A stretch of 64,000 nt of DNA from Terriglobia bacterium (lineage in GTDB: Bacteria > Acidobacteriota > Terriglobia > Terriglobales > Acidobacteriaceae), in assembly GCA_020073565.1 (NCBI GenBank), contig JAIQEY010000016.1:1-64000 (forward strand). Reading direction: 5' to 3'. Position numbers and translations under genes: made by a program. The notes below the pieces were generated by a model. It was not told the DNA's origin. It saw nothing but the letters and a program-made list of their open reading frames with translations, and made no database searches. Positions 52,779-62,306 of this stretch are shown here, in pieces; the first letter of the stretch is position 1, and each line of letters begins with the position of its first letter.

Positions 52779-52940
52779 GATGGATTTTACCCTAGCGGAA
52801 GCGGGGAAGAGGGCATACCGCGAGGCGCGCTGTGCCTATAGTTTACGCGATCGGAAGTGTCCAAGGCCATTCCCGCCGAGCCGCTGGTTTTCGCTGAGAA
52901 GGGCGTGGGGGCTGGTAGAGTTACGAAGGGAAATACGGGC

Positions 52941-53831
52941 GTGAACCGCATTCTGGTAAGCGGAGTTTCGGGGCCGATTGGGCTCGCGCTGGTGCCGTCG
53001 CTGGCATCGGGCGGAGCGGAACTTGTGCGCCTGGTGCGGGGAGCCGCGAAGAACGCCGAGCAGATTTCGTGGAATCCTCTGGCTGCGGTGGTTGCAGCGG
53101 ATGTATCCGGCTTCGACGCGGTCATTCACCTGGCTGGCGAAAGTGTGGTCGGGCGCTGGACCGACGCAAAGAAGAAAGCCATCCGCGAGAGCAGGATCCA
53201 GGCCACGCGCAACCTGGCTTCGGCCCTGGCCCAGGCAAAAGACCGGCCGCGCCTGTTCATTTGCGCTTCTGCCGTCGGGTTTTACGGCAACCGCGGCGAT
53301 GAGCTTCTGACGGAGGAAAGTGCGGGCGGCACTGGATTCGCGGCAGAACTAGGCCGCGAATGGGAGGCGGCGAGCCGGATCGCGGCGGAAGCCGGCATTC
53401 GCACCGTGAACCTGCGCATCGGGCTGGTGCTGAGCCCCAAGGGTGGAGCGCTCGAGAAGATGCTGACCCCGTTCAAGCTGGGCTTGGGTGGCCGTCTTGG
53501 CCCCGGCACCCAATGGTGGAGTTGGATCCATGTGGACGACATCGTGGGAGCCATCCATCACATCATGCACAACGAGTCGCTCTCCGGGCCGGTAAACCTG
53601 GTCGCGCCGAGTCCGGTGCGGAACCATGAGTTCACCCGAGTACTCGCATCGGTACTCAGACGGCCTGCTCTATTTCCGGTACCAGCGTTCGCGGCACGGC
53701 TTGCCTTGGGCGAGATGGCTCAGGAGTTAATGCTGAGCAGCCAACGGGTAGTACCAGCAAAACTCGAAACCAGTGGGTATTCGTTCCGCTTTCGCGAACT
53801 GGGAGCGGCCCTGGAAGATCTGTTGGGATAA
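52941..53831 (+). CDS. TIGR01777-family epimerase (YfcH/SulA-like)
   Basis: A 296-residue extended SDR-fold protein of the TIGR01777 group. It has a nucleotide-binding start VNRILVSGVSGPIG, AVIHLAGESVVGRWT, FICASAVGFYGNRGDELL and the ending characteristic of the family. The catalytic function is unknown in most species. I chose GTG 52941 because the family normally begins here; the longer ORF from 52857 would add 28 residues lacking similarity. It is divergent from relA with a 160-bp gap. Confidence 0.85.
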   Translation: MNRILVSGVSGPIGLALVPSLASGGAELVRLVRGAAKNAEQISWNPLAAVVAADVSGFDAVIHLAGESVVGRWTDAKKKAIRESRIQATRNLASALAQAKDRPRLFICASAVGFYGNRGDELLTEESAGGTGFAAELGREWEAASRIAAEAGIRTVNLRIGLVLSPKGGALEKMLTPFKLGLGGRLGPGTQWWSWIHVDDIVGAIHHIMHNESLSGPVNLVAPSPVRNHEFTRVLASVLRRPALFPVPAFAARLALGEMAQELMLSSQRVVPAKLETSGYSFRFRELGAALEDLLG

Positions 53832-53865
53832 CCCTTTCGTTCGTCGTGCTTAACCCCGGATGGCG

Positions 53866-54858
53866 CTATTTTGCTGGAGGTCCCGCCTGGATGTGTGTGC
53901 GGGTAATGCGGTCATGCCAGCACAAACCGTCCTCATCCAGAATGCTCCAGAGATAGCCGAGACCCAGAGAGAACGCGGAGAGAAATGACGCCAGCGCGCG
54001 CCAGCGCCGCACTCGTCGGCCAACCGGCGAGCCATCGAACCTAACCAGGCGGAGCCGCAGGACCCGCAGTCCGGGAGTGGAGCCGGTGTACACGACGAAC
54101 AGAAATTCATAGGCAGCCCACAACAGCACCGTGACAACAAGAAATCCTGTGATCAGCACGGGAAGAGGCGCGCGTGCCGGATTCAGTCGCAGAAAGATGG
54201 CGGCAAATGCCGCCAGGGTCGTTCCCAGAATTAGACTGTCGACCACTCCGGCGAGCAAACGCCGCGGAATGGACGCCGAGAGCTGCGGAAAGTCGGCGCC
54301 AGTTCGGGTTTCTTCTCTACTGGCGGCAGGTTCCATCAGGATGCCACCGAGGGCCGGCGGCGGCGGCAGGACCTCTGGGGCCTCGACGATGCGCGGACGA
54401 TCCGTGACCGGCTCCGCCAGTTCCGGAATCCAACAAACGGGGAGGGCTGCGGAACGAGGAAACTCGATGAGGTTAGTCGCTGATTCCGGTTCGGTGGCCA
54501 TCGCCGGATGAGGATCGGCGATCGTCGGGGCTCCCTCTGCGGCCAGATGCTCTTCCATTCGCCGCGCCGGACCTTCACGAGTGGGTATCGGCGCAACCGC
54601 CACAGCCAAATTGCTCTCCGACGGTGGACGAGACCAGTTTTCAGCAGAGTCGAACGGCAGGAGCAATGAGGGATACCGGGCAGCGCGCGGCCTCCGCCGG
54701 GCGCGGTATCGCTCGAGACGCGCAGCCACTTCGCGACGCCAAGATTCAGCGTCTGGAGACGTGCTCGCGCTATCACAAGCGGCGCCAGTCAGCTCCAGGG
54801 CAGCATCGCAGGCGAAGTGTTCCTGGACGGCGGGATCTGTGCCCGTTGGACAGTCCAT
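53866..54858 (-). CDS. RDD-family membrane protein with long disordered N-terminus
   Basis: The C-terminal 120 residues form an RDD domain with three membrane helices (IPRRLLAGVVDSLILG, VTVLLWAAYEFLFVVY, SFLSAFSLGLGYLWS) and the usual GLRVLRLRLVRFDG loop. Upstream of it is a 200-residue low-complexity region rich in Pro, Ala and Glu. RDD proteins may move small molecules or ions but most functions are unknown. The start at ATG 54858 is chosen with weak support; ORFs extend to 54924. It converges with the epimerase gene. Confidence 0.8.
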   Translation of the reverse strand: MDCPTGTDPAVQEHFACDAALELTGAACDSASTSPDAESWRREVAARLERYRARRRPRAARYPSLLLPFDSAENWSRPPSESNLAVAVAPIPTREGPARRMEEHLAAEGAPTIADPHPAMATEPESATNLIEFPRSAALPVCWIPELAEPVTDRPRIVEAPEVLPPPPALGGILMEPAASREETRTGADFPQLSASIPRRLLAGVVDSLILGTTLAAFAAIFLRLNPARAPLPVLITGFLVVTVLLWAAYEFLFVVYTGSTPGLRVLRLRLVRFDGSPVGRRVRRWRALASFLSAFSLGLGYLWSILDEDGLCWHDRITRTHIQAGPPAK

Positions 54859-55018
54859 CAATCCGGTCTTCGAAGAATGCCAGCAGCCAGAGCCAGCCCA
54901 GGCACGCAAGGGCGGCGAAACCAAGACGCGCGCAACTTTGCTTCCCGAACCAGCCGCATGCTAAGGTCAACGCTAGTTCCCGTTAGCGACCGGCTGGCGG
55001 AGCGCATGTGCGCTTGAA

Positions 55019-57496
55019 ATGATCGTCCGCACTCGAATCTTTATCACGGCTGCCCTCGCCTGTCACCTGCTTCTTGCCCCCAGGGTAGTAACCAGCCAGA
55101 CGCCGCCCCCCATGGCGCTTCCAGCGGCCCCGGTTCAAACGGCGGACGAAGAAGAGGTGACCATTAAGGCAGTGCAGCAGGAGAAGGACGGCTCTCTTTA
55201 TAAGTTGCGAGGGGAAGTCGAGATCCACTATCGCACCTATATTCTTTACGCCGATGAAGTTACCTATAACTCGGCCACCGGCGACACCGACTTGGAGGGC
55301 CACGTGGTGCTGGATGGCGGTCCCTATGACGAACATGTGGAGGCCAGTCACGGCACCTATAACGTCCGCACGGAAACGGGGACGTTCTACAGCGTGGTTG
55401 GTACCGCAGGGTTTCGTCTGCGGAAGTCCCGCTACGTGCTGACCTCCTCCAACCCTTTCGCCTTCACCGGCAAAGTGGTCGAGAAGCACGGCGCCAACCA
55501 CTATCTGGTTCGCCAGGGGACGGTGACCACATGCGAGTTGCCTCATCCCAAATGGCAGTTCAACGCCGGGCGCATCACCGTAGATGTCGATGGCAGCGCA
55601 AGAATCTACCACAGCAGTTTTCGACTGGGCGGCGTGCCGGTGTTTTATTTTCCTTTTGTGACCCACCCGGTTCAAAAAAAGCAGCGCGAGTCGGGGCTGC
55701 TGATTCCGAGCATTGGTAACTCCTCCACCAAAGGAAAGATTGCGGGCGAATCCGTGTACTGGGCCATCAATCGCAGCATGGATGCCACGCTGGGGGGTGA
55801 ATACTATTCCAAGCGCGGCTGGGCGCAGCGCGCGGAGTACCGGGCCCGGCCCAGCGACACTTCCTACGTGGACTTCAATTACGTGGGGGTCGTGGATCGC
55901 GGCATCGGCACCCCGCGCCAGGATCAGGGCGGCGAAGACGCACGGTTCACGGCCGAGGGCCGTTTCGGAAACAACTTCCGCGGAGTGGCCAATGTCGACT
56001 ATCTGAGTTCCTTTGTGTTCCGCATCGCTTTTACCGACGTCTACGCCCAGGCGATCGATTCGGAAGTGAGATCGCAGATTTTCCTCTCCAACACGACCAA
56101 CGGATTTCATTTCAATGCCCTGGCCGAGCGCTACCAGAACTTCGAAGTCTGCGTTCCGGTGCCGGGAACGAACACGGGCTGCAGCACGATTACGCAAACG
56201 GAGTTGGTTCGGATTCTGCATACGCCGAGTTTCTTCCTTTCCAGCGAGGAGCGGCAGTTGGGAAATACGCCGCTCTACTGGTCGTTCGAGAGTGCGACCG
56301 AAGGTTTGCAGCGGCGCGAGGTGCCGGAACTCGGGAGTCAGAGCGAGATCGGGCTCCGCACAGCAGCGCTCGTAGGCAGGTTCGATCTGGCGCCCTCGCT
56401 CGCGATGCCTCTGCACTGGCGGGGATGGTCGTTCCGTCCCGAACTTACGTTACGGGATACTCTTTACACGCAGCAGTTCGATCCGGCATTGGCGGCAGCG
56501 AACGGAAGAGCAGCCGACGACAATCTGAATCGCAAGGCCCTGGAAGGTTCGTTCGAGTTGCGGCCACCGGCATTGTCGAAGGTCTTCGATCGTCCCTGGC
56601 TCGGACGTAAGTGGAAGCACGTGATTGAGCCGCGCATGCGGTACGACTATGTGACCGGTGTACATAACTTCGCCAGCATTCTGCGTTTCGATACCACCGA
56701 TGTGCTGACCAACACCAATGAAGTCGAGTACTCGCTGGTGAATCGTCTTTACGCCAGGCATCTGGATCCTAACGTCAAGGATTGCGATTTGCAGGGTATG
56801 AGCACACTTGCCATCGGTGGCGCACCGACGGTTGGAGCGGTTCCGTGGGAACCGCCTCCGGGCCCAGATGCTCAACCCTGCGCCTCGGGCCCGCGGGAGA
56901 TCCTGAGTTGGGAGATCGGACAGAAGTATTTTTTCGACCCCACGTTTGGGAACGCGTTGGTTGCAGGCTCGCGCAACGTATTTACGACGACTGCGGGTTT
57001 CACGGGCATCGCGTTTCTGAACCAGGGGCGGCGCTTCGCTCCCATCATTTCCCGGCTTCGCATCGAAACCAGCCCCCGTACCAATACCGAGTGGGACTTG
57101 GATTACGACCTCAAGGCGGGTCGCATCAATGCCAGCACGGCGCTGGTGAACTTCCACTACGGCCCATTTACCGCAGGGGGAGGCGATGCTTTTCTGCGAG
57201 TGATCGACAAGGCGGGGGCGGGCGATTTCCACCAGTTTCGGGTGTTGTTCGGTTACGGTCAACTCAACAAGCGCGGCTTTAGCGCGGCCACCAGCTTCGG
57301 TTTTGACTTCAACCAGGGATCTCTGCAGTACTCTGCGGCGCAGACGAGTTACAACTGGGACTGCTGCGGCCTGAGCCTGGAATACCGGCGCTTTGCGCTG
57401 GGAGCGGTGCGCAACGAAAACCAGTATCGCTTCGCCTTCACGCTCGCGAACGTGGGAGCGTTCGGTAACCTGCGTCGGCAGGAGCGGCTATATTAG
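55019..57496 (+). CDS. lptD: LPS-assembly outer-membrane protein LptD
   Basis: LptD with LptE inserts LPS into the outer leaflet. The 825-residue protein has a signal peptide (MIVRTRIFITAALACHLLLA), an OstA-like periplasmic beta-jellyroll (about 55-200; GEVEIHYRTYILYADEVTY and FGTVTT-like strand) and a large barrel (LPSIGNSSTKGKIAGESVYW). It contains few cysteines; some lie in C-terminal DCCGLSLEYRRF, so the disulphide pattern may differ from E. coli. The DsbA-like protein encoded downstream could form them. LptE is not in the window. Confidence 0.92.
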   Translation: MIVRTRIFITAALACHLLLAPRVVTSQTPPPMALPAAPVQTADEEEVTIKAVQQEKDGSLYKLRGEVEIHYRTYILYADEVTYNSATGDTDLEGHVVLDGGPYDEHVEASHGTYNVRTETGTFYSVVGTAGFRLRKSRYVLTSSNPFAFTGKVVEKHGANHYLVRQGTVTTCELPHPKWQFNAGRITVDVDGSARIYHSSFRLGGVPVFYFPFVTHPVQKKQRESGLLIPSIGNSSTKGKIAGESVYWAINRSMDATLGGEYYSKRGWAQRAEYRARPSDTSYVDFNYVGVVDRGIGTPRQDQGGEDARFTAEGRFGNNFRGVANVDYLSSFVFRIAFTDVYAQAIDSEVRSQIFLSNTTNGFHFNALAERYQNFEVCVPVPGTNTGCSTITQTELVRILHTPSFFLSSEERQLGNTPLYWSFESATEGLQRREVPELGSQSEIGLRTAALVGRFDLAPSLAMPLHWRGWSFRPELTLRDTLYTQQFDPALAAANGRAADDNLNRKALEGSFELRPPALSKVFDRPWLGRKWKHVIEPRMRYDYVTGVHNFASILRFDTTDVLTNTNEVEYSLVNRLYARHLDPNVKDCDLQGMSTLAIGGAPTVGAVPWEPPPGPDAQPCASGPREILSWEIGQKYFFDPTFGNALVAGSRNVFTTTAGFTGIAFLNQGRRFAPIISRLRIETSPRTNTEWDLDYDLKAGRINASTALVNFHYGPFTAGGGDAFLRVIDKAGAGDFHQFRVLFGYGQLNKRGFSAATSFGFDFNQGSLQYSAAQTSYNWDCCGLSLEYRRFALGAVRNENQYRFAFTLANVGAFGNLRRQERLY

Positions 57497-57553
57497 CTAG
57501 ATCGGCCACCATGGGGTGAATCACATCCACATCATGGTCGTCAATCCAATAGA

Positions 57554-58423
57554 ATGAACATCGTGGATCCAGTTTCGGAACTCGGTCAGAAAGCTGTCCA
57601 TTTGCGCCAGAGCTTGGCCCGCACCGGCCGTCTGCTCGTCGCTTATTCGGGGGGAGTTGATTCCGCTTTCCTGGCCTGGACCGCGCACCAGGTCCTAGGC
57701 GATCAAGTGCGGGCGGCGATTGCCGACTCTGCCAGCCTGGCACGAACGCATCTCGAAGAGGCTCTAGCCTTTGCCCGCGAGCACGGAATTCCGGTCGACG
57801 TGGTTGAGACCCGTGAAATGGAGAACCCCGACTATTCCCGCAACGACGCGATGCGCTGCTTCCACTGCAAGGACGAGCTGTTTACCGTCCTTGAACAGTA
57901 TTGCGCGGCCCATGCCTACGATGCGGTCGCCTATGGAGTCAATGCTGACGATCAGGGCGATTTCCGTCCGGGCCAACAGGCCGCAAGGCAGCACCGGGTG
58001 CTGACTCCCTTGCTGGACGCAGCGCTCGGTAAAAACGAGATCCGCGAACTGGCCCGGCAGGCAGGATTGCGGGTTTGGGACAAGCCCGCTTCCGCCTGTC
58101 TTTCTTCCCGGATTGAATATGGGCGTCCCGTGACGCCCGAAGCGCTACAGGCTGTGGAGCAGGGAGAAGACGCGCTCCGTGCGCTTGGATTCCGGCAATT
58201 CCGTGTCCGGCATCATGGAGACATCGTGCGGATTGAAATTGCGCGCGAAGAGCTTTCCCGCGCGCTGACCTCGGACATGGCCCGGGAGCTGACCGCCATT
58301 TTCAAGAACCTCGGCTTCAAGTTTGTCACGCTCGACCTCGAAGGCTACCGCTCTGGATCCATGAATCAACTCCTCACGCCAGAAGAACTGCTGCGCGGTC
58401 ACGGTCTACCCAGCAAGACTTAG
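57554..58423 (+). CDS. larE: LarE-like ATP-dependent sulfur-insertion protein
   Basis: LarE supplies sulphur for the nickel-pincer cofactor of lactate racemase. The 289-residue protein has the PP-loop YSGGVDSAF near residue 31, and RCFHCKDEL with a Cys-X2-Cys near 102-105. A conserved cysteine lies in PASACLSSRIEYG near 181, the position of the sacrificial cysteine in Lactobacillus. Three such cysteines fit the type of LarE that uses a [4Fe-4S] cluster for sulphur transfer. LarA, LarB and LarC are not nearby, so its target is open. The start ATG 57554 lacks a clear ribosome site. Confidence 0.85.
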   Translation: MNIVDPVSELGQKAVHLRQSLARTGRLLVAYSGGVDSAFLAWTAHQVLGDQVRAAIADSASLARTHLEEALAFAREHGIPVDVVETREMENPDYSRNDAMRCFHCKDELFTVLEQYCAAHAYDAVAYGVNADDQGDFRPGQQAARQHRVLTPLLDAALGKNEIRELARQAGLRVWDKPASACLSSRIEYGRPVTPEALQAVEQGEDALRALGFRQFRVRHHGDIVRIEIAREELSRALTSDMARELTAIFKNLGFKFVTLDLEGYRSGSMNQLLTPEELLRGHGLPSKT

Positions 58424-58487
58424 GCGACCAGACCGCCCCGCCATGAGATAATCAACGTGTTTCCTCATGCTTAGGTGGGTTCAACTG

Positions 58488-59405
58488 ATGGTTGTCCGGC
58501 GCGCGTTCCTGGTTCTTCTGCTGATCTGTCTCGGCTGCTCCGCGCAATCCGCTCCGCCAGACATCCGGCAGCTGGTCGAGCGGCATGTGCGCGCACACTA
58601 CTCTCTGCCACCCGAAATGAGCGTCACCGTCGGCCCCACCCGGCCCAGCGAGTTCCCCAACTACGACATCCTGACCGTTACGCTCGATAGCTCTGGGAAA
58701 AAGCAGAACATCGACTTTCTGCTCTCGAAGGACCGCAAGACCATGGTGCGTATGACCAAGATGGACTTAACCGAGGACCCGTACGCCGCTATCATGAAGA
58801 AGATCGACGTGACCGGCCGGCCTACGCGCGGCAACAAGGACGCCAAGGTCGTGGCCATCAACTACGACGACTTCCAGTGCCCGTTCTGCTCGCGCATGCA
58901 CCAGCAAATCTTCCCTACTATTTTCAAGGAGTACGGCGACCGCGTCCTCTTCATTTACAAGGATTTCCCGCTCGAAGATATCCATCCGTGGGCCATTCAT
59001 GCTGCGGTGGACGCAAACTGTCTTGCGGCCCAAAACGGCGACTCGTATTGGGAATACGCCGACTACCTGCACGCGAATCAGCACTCGATCGGCGGCAAGG
59101 ACCAACTGGACAAGCTTGCTACGCTCCTGGTCCAGAAGCACAATCTGGATGCCCCGAAGTTAGCAGCGTGCCTCAAGGCGCAGGACGAGAAGGCGGTGCG
59201 GGCTTCGATGCAGGAGGCGGACAATCTTGGAGTGAGCGCGACTCCCATGATATTCGTGAATGGCCAGAGAGTGGATGGAGCGGTGCCCCCCGAGACATTG
59301 CGAGCGGTACTCGACCGTGCCCTCAAAGATGCGGGGGTCGCGCCTCCAGAACACAAGTCCGCGGGCGGGGGACCGAACGCCCAGCCGGCCCAACCTTCAA
59401 AATAG
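58488..59405 (+). CDS. Periplasmic DsbA/DsbG-like thiol oxidoreductase
   Basis: A 305-residue thioredoxin-fold protein. A signal peptide (MVVRRAFLVLLLICLGCSAQ) and a cystatin-like N-terminal domain (about 25-105) precede the DsbA domain with the active site CPFC near 131-134 and the cis-Pro loop VSATPMIFVNG. It should form or repair disulphide bonds in the envelope. The C-terminal tail is Pro/Ala-rich. I chose the ATG 58488 because AGGTGG lies upstream; 58467 is the alternative. The SurA-like gene follows 59 bp later, so both may help fold outer-membrane proteins such as LptD. Confidence 0.88.
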   Translation: MVVRRAFLVLLLICLGCSAQSAPPDIRQLVERHVRAHYSLPPEMSVTVGPTRPSEFPNYDILTVTLDSSGKKQNIDFLLSKDRKTMVRMTKMDLTEDPYAAIMKKIDVTGRPTRGNKDAKVVAINYDDFQCPFCSRMHQQIFPTIFKEYGDRVLFIYKDFPLEDIHPWAIHAAVDANCLAAQNGDSYWEYADYLHANQHSIGGKDQLDKLATLLVQKHNLDAPKLAACLKAQDEKAVRASMQEADNLGVSATPMIFVNGQRVDGAVPPETLRAVLDRALKDAGVAPPEHKSAGGGPNAQPAQPSK

Positions 59406-59464
59406 GCAGCCATCAGCGAAAAGGTTTTTGCGGGCTCAGAGTTAATCGTAGCGGAGGGTGAACC

Positions 59465-60526
59465 TTGAAAAAGCGTGTCCATCGTGGACAGTCCGCTGTG
59501 GTCGTTCTGCTTGCGTTTCTCCTGCTCGCCGCGTGTAACCGTGACGGGGGCGGCGGCGACGTCATGGCCTCGGTCAACGGGCGGAAGATCCTGCGCAGCG
59601 AAGTGGACAAGTATTACGCCAATCAGACGGCGGGCTCCGACCAGCAGCCGGCGGGGGAGCAGGCGGTCAGCTTGCGCTTGAGCATCCTGAACGAGCTGAT
59701 TGAGACTGAGATTCTTATGCGCCGTGCCGAAAAGCTCGGCCTGCTCGCGACCGACGAAGAGGTAGATCGCAAGCTGAACGAAATCAAGTCGCCCTATACC
59801 GCTGAAGAATTCAACAAACGCCTGGTGGAGAAGAAGATTTCTCTCGACGACTTCAAGCGCGATCTGCGGCGTTCGCTCACCCGCGACAAGGTTCTCAACA
59901 AAGAGATTGCCTCGCGCATCAATATCACCGACCAGGACGTGTCCAATTATTACAACGCGCACAAATCGGAGTTCAACCTGATCGAAGCCCAATATCACCT
60001 GGCCAAGATTGTGGTGACGGGGCTGCAGAACGTCCAGGTGCACAACCTGCAAAACAGCAAAGCCCAGAATGATGGCGAGGCACGCAAGAAGATCGAGATG
60101 ATTTCCAACCGCCTCGACAGTGGCGATGACTTCGCCACGCTCGCCATGAATTACTCCGAGGACCCGGAAACCAGCAACAACGGCGGCGACCTAGGAATGG
60201 CTCCTGAATCGGCGCTGAAAAACGCTGATCCCGCATCGCGAGAGGCCGTGATGAAGCTGAAGCCAGGACAATACACGCCCGTCATCACCATGATGAATCC
60301 CGCGAACCATCAGCCGTACGGCTACATGATCGTGAAGTTGATTTCAAAAGAACCGGCGGGCCAGCGGGATTTGAACGATGAGCGAGTGAAGCAAGCCATC
60401 CGGCAGCAATTGGCTGACCGCCGCGAGCAACTCATGAAGACCGCGTTCTACGAGACTCTGCGCGAGGACGCCAAGGTCACCAATTACTACGCCGAGGAAG
60501 TGCTAAAGAACGCAGGGGCGAAGTAG
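59465..60526 (+). CDS. SurA/PrsA-like peptidyl-prolyl isomerase lipoprotein
   Basis: A 353-residue lipoprotein with the lipobox LLLAAC (Cys24). An N-terminal chaperone domain (about 35-165; VNGRKILRSEVDKYYA) precedes a parvulin-like domain (about 170-300; AKIVVTGLQN, FATLAMNYSEDPETSNNGGDLG). It helps fold secreted and outer-membrane proteins. The start is TTG 59465 with GGAGGG upstream, supported by the lipobox position. It follows the DsbA-like gene by 59 bp. In a Gram-negative cell this could be a SurA or PpiD-type function; the anchored form resembles PrsA. Confidence 0.88.
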   Translation: MKKRVHRGQSAVVVLLAFLLLAACNRDGGGGDVMASVNGRKILRSEVDKYYANQTAGSDQQPAGEQAVSLRLSILNELIETEILMRRAEKLGLLATDEEVDRKLNEIKSPYTAEEFNKRLVEKKISLDDFKRDLRRSLTRDKVLNKEIASRINITDQDVSNYYNAHKSEFNLIEAQYHLAKIVVTGLQNVQVHNLQNSKAQNDGEARKKIEMISNRLDSGDDFATLAMNYSEDPETSNNGGDLGMAPESALKNADPASREAVMKLKPGQYTPVITMMNPANHQPYGYMIVKLISKEPAGQRDLNDERVKQAIRQQLADRREQLMKTAFYETLREDAKVTNYYAEEVLKNAGAK

Positions 60527-60537
60527 AAATCAAAGGT

Positions 60538-60606
60538 CACTGTCATGCTGAGCGAGGATTGAGCTTCGCCTCAGGCGAAGTTCAACCGCAGTCGAAGCAC
60601 CCCTAC
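60538..60606 (+). repeat. CATGCTGAGCG...GTCGAAGC-type repeat
   Basis: Begins CACTGTCATGCTGAGCGAGG, contains the palindrome GAGCTTCGCCTCAGGCGAAG, and ends GCAGTCGAAGCACCCCTAC. Same family as 19011-19071, 34147-34213 and 34294-34357. Confidence 0.8.
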
Positions 60607-60623
60607 CTGAGCAATCCGTTGCA

Positions 60624-60644
60624 GGGACGGGCGAGGCGCCCGTC
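60624..60644. repeat. GGGACGGGCG...CGCCCGTC palindrome
   Basis: GGGACGGGCGAGGCGCCCGTC between the SurA-like gene and gatB, which converge. Related to 40453-40474 and 43381-43402. Confidence 0.7.
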
Positions 60645-60657
60645 GCCCCATTGTGCT

Positions 60658-62136
60658 CTAGCCTTCCAGCTTTTTGGTTAGAACTTCATTCACCAACTGC
60701 GGATTCGCCTGGCCCTTGGAAGCCTTCATCACCTGCCCAACGAAAAATCCAAGCATGGTCTTCTTGCCCGCGCGATACTGCTCGACCTGCTTCGGATTCG
60801 CCGCGATCAGTTCGTCAGCCAGCCTCTCGAGCGTCGAGGTGTCGCGCGACTGCTCCGGACGCCCCTCTTCGTCATACACCATGCTGAAATCCTTGTTCCG
60901 CTCAAAGCACAGATCGTAGAGGTCCTTCAGCATCTTGCCTGAGATCGCGCCCGATTCAACCAGATCAGCGGAGGCCGCGACGCCCGCCATCGAAATCGGC
61001 GACTGTTCAAGTTCCAACCCCTGGGCCTTGAGCCGGCCCAGGATTTCGCTCTGCACCAGGTTGGCAACGCGCTTCGGGTTTTTTGCCGCCCGTGCAGCCG
61101 ATTCAAACTGGTCAGCCAACGCGCGCGTCCGCGCCAAGGTGGCCGCGTCGCCCACGGTGATGCCGTATTCCTTCATCATGCGCTCGCGGCGGGCTTCAGG
61201 AAGCTCGGGCAGGCTGGCGCGTAGTTCAGCCTGCCACTGGGCGTCCACCACCAGCGGGAGCAGATCGGGTTCGGGGAAATAGCGGTAGTCGTGCGCCTGC
61301 TCCTTCGACCGCATGCCATAGGTCTTGCCTTCGTTGGCGTTGTAGAGGCGTGTTTCCTGCGTAATCTTGGCGCCCGACTCAAGCACGGAGATGTGCCGCT
61401 CGATCTCGTACTCCAGCGCCTCGCGAATGAAACGAAACGAATTGACGTTCTTGACTTCGGTCTTGGTGCCGAACTCCTTCTGCCCGCGCGGACGCACACT
61501 GATATTCGCGTCGCAACGCAGCGAGCCTTCCTCCATGTTGCAATCGCTCACACCCGTGTAGAGGATGATTTCCTTCAGCCGGGTCAGGTACTCGTACGCC
61601 TCGTCGGGCGAGCGCATGTCGGGCTCGCTCACGATTTCAGCCAGCGGAACGCCGGTTCGGTTCAGATCGATCGCCGTTTTCTCGCTCGCATCGGGAAAGC
61701 CTTCATGCAAGCTCTTGCCCGCGTCCTCTTCCAGATGAAGGCGGGTAATGCCGATCTTCTTCTTGCCCCCATGAATGTCGATTTCTATGAATCCATGCTC
61801 GGCGAGCGGCTTATCGTATTGCGAAATCTGGTAGCCCTTCGGCAGATCGGGATAGAAATAATTCTTCCGGGCAAAAATTGAGGTCTCGTTCACGCGGCAT
61901 TGGAGCGCTATTGCTGCCAGTGCTGCGAACTCCACCGCCTTCCGGTTCAGCACCGGCAACGCCCCCGGAAGGCCCAGGCACACCGGGCACACGTTCGTAT
62001 TCGGAGGGTCCCCAAAGCGAGTTGAACACGAGCAAAAGATTTTCGACGCGGTCAATAACTGCACGTGCACTTCGAGCCCAATGACCGGCTCGTATTTCGC
62101 GAGCAGATCCTCGGAAACGGCTGGAATAGTCACCAT
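60658..62136 (-). CDS. gatB: Asp-tRNA(Asn)/Glu-tRNA(Gln) amidotransferase subunit B
   Basis: GatB phosphorylates and amidates mischarged Glu-tRNA(Gln) or Asp-tRNA(Asn) together with GatA and GatC. The 492-residue protein has GLEVHVQL near the N-terminus, the GatB signature YFYPDLPKGYQISQYD and the C-terminal YqeY-like domain. A TATAAT lies 8 nt before its ATG at 62136, suggesting a leaderless transcript. gatA and gatC are not in the window. Confidence 0.97.
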   Translation of the reverse strand: MVTIPAVSEDLLAKYEPVIGLEVHVQLLTASKIFCSCSTRFGDPPNTNVCPVCLGLPGALPVLNRKAVEFAALAAIALQCRVNETSIFARKNYFYPDLPKGYQISQYDKPLAEHGFIEIDIHGGKKKIGITRLHLEEDAGKSLHEGFPDASEKTAIDLNRTGVPLAEIVSEPDMRSPDEAYEYLTRLKEIILYTGVSDCNMEEGSLRCDANISVRPRGQKEFGTKTEVKNVNSFRFIREALEYEIERHISVLESGAKITQETRLYNANEGKTYGMRSKEQAHDYRYFPEPDLLPLVVDAQWQAELRASLPELPEARRERMMKEYGITVGDAATLARTRALADQFESAARAAKNPKRVANLVQSEILGRLKAQGLELEQSPISMAGVAASADLVESGAISGKMLKDLYDLCFERNKDFSMVYDEEGRPEQSRDTSTLERLADELIAANPKQVEQYRAGKKTMLGFFVGQVMKASKGQANPQLVNEVLTKKLEG

Positions 62137-62144
62137 ATCAGGAG

Positions 62145-62150
62145 ATTATA
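62145..62150 (-). promoter_or_regulatory. TATAAT box 8 nt before gatB
   Basis: A perfect -10 hexamer on the minus strand precedes the gatB ATG by 8 nt. No -35 is apparent. Confidence 0.5.
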
Positions 62151-62178
62151 GCGGTCGGCGAGCGTTCCCCTGTGACCG

Positions 62179-62282
62179 GTAGTGTCCTAAATTCATTAAC
62201 CACAAAGGACACGAAGTCACACAAAGGTGCGAATCCTTTGAGGGCTTCCTTAGTGCTCCTTTGTGTCCTTGGTGGTTGAGTT
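62179..62282. repeat. CAAAGGACAC-type hairpin repeat (about 100 bp)
   Basis: Second copy of the element at 50441-50543. The left arm CACAAAGGACACGAAGTCAC pairs with the right arm CTCCTTTGTGTCCTTGGTGG. The shared flank GTAGTGTYCYAAATTCATYA suggests a defined unit. Confidence 0.8.
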
Positions 62283-62306
62283 TGTTGTCCGGTGCACAGG
62301 CGGGAC

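Noticed and set aside
58488-58560. Lipoprotein lipobox in the DsbA-like protein (ICLGC)
   Set aside because: Position -3 is Cys rather than Leu/Val/Ile, so a plain signal peptidase I site is more likely.
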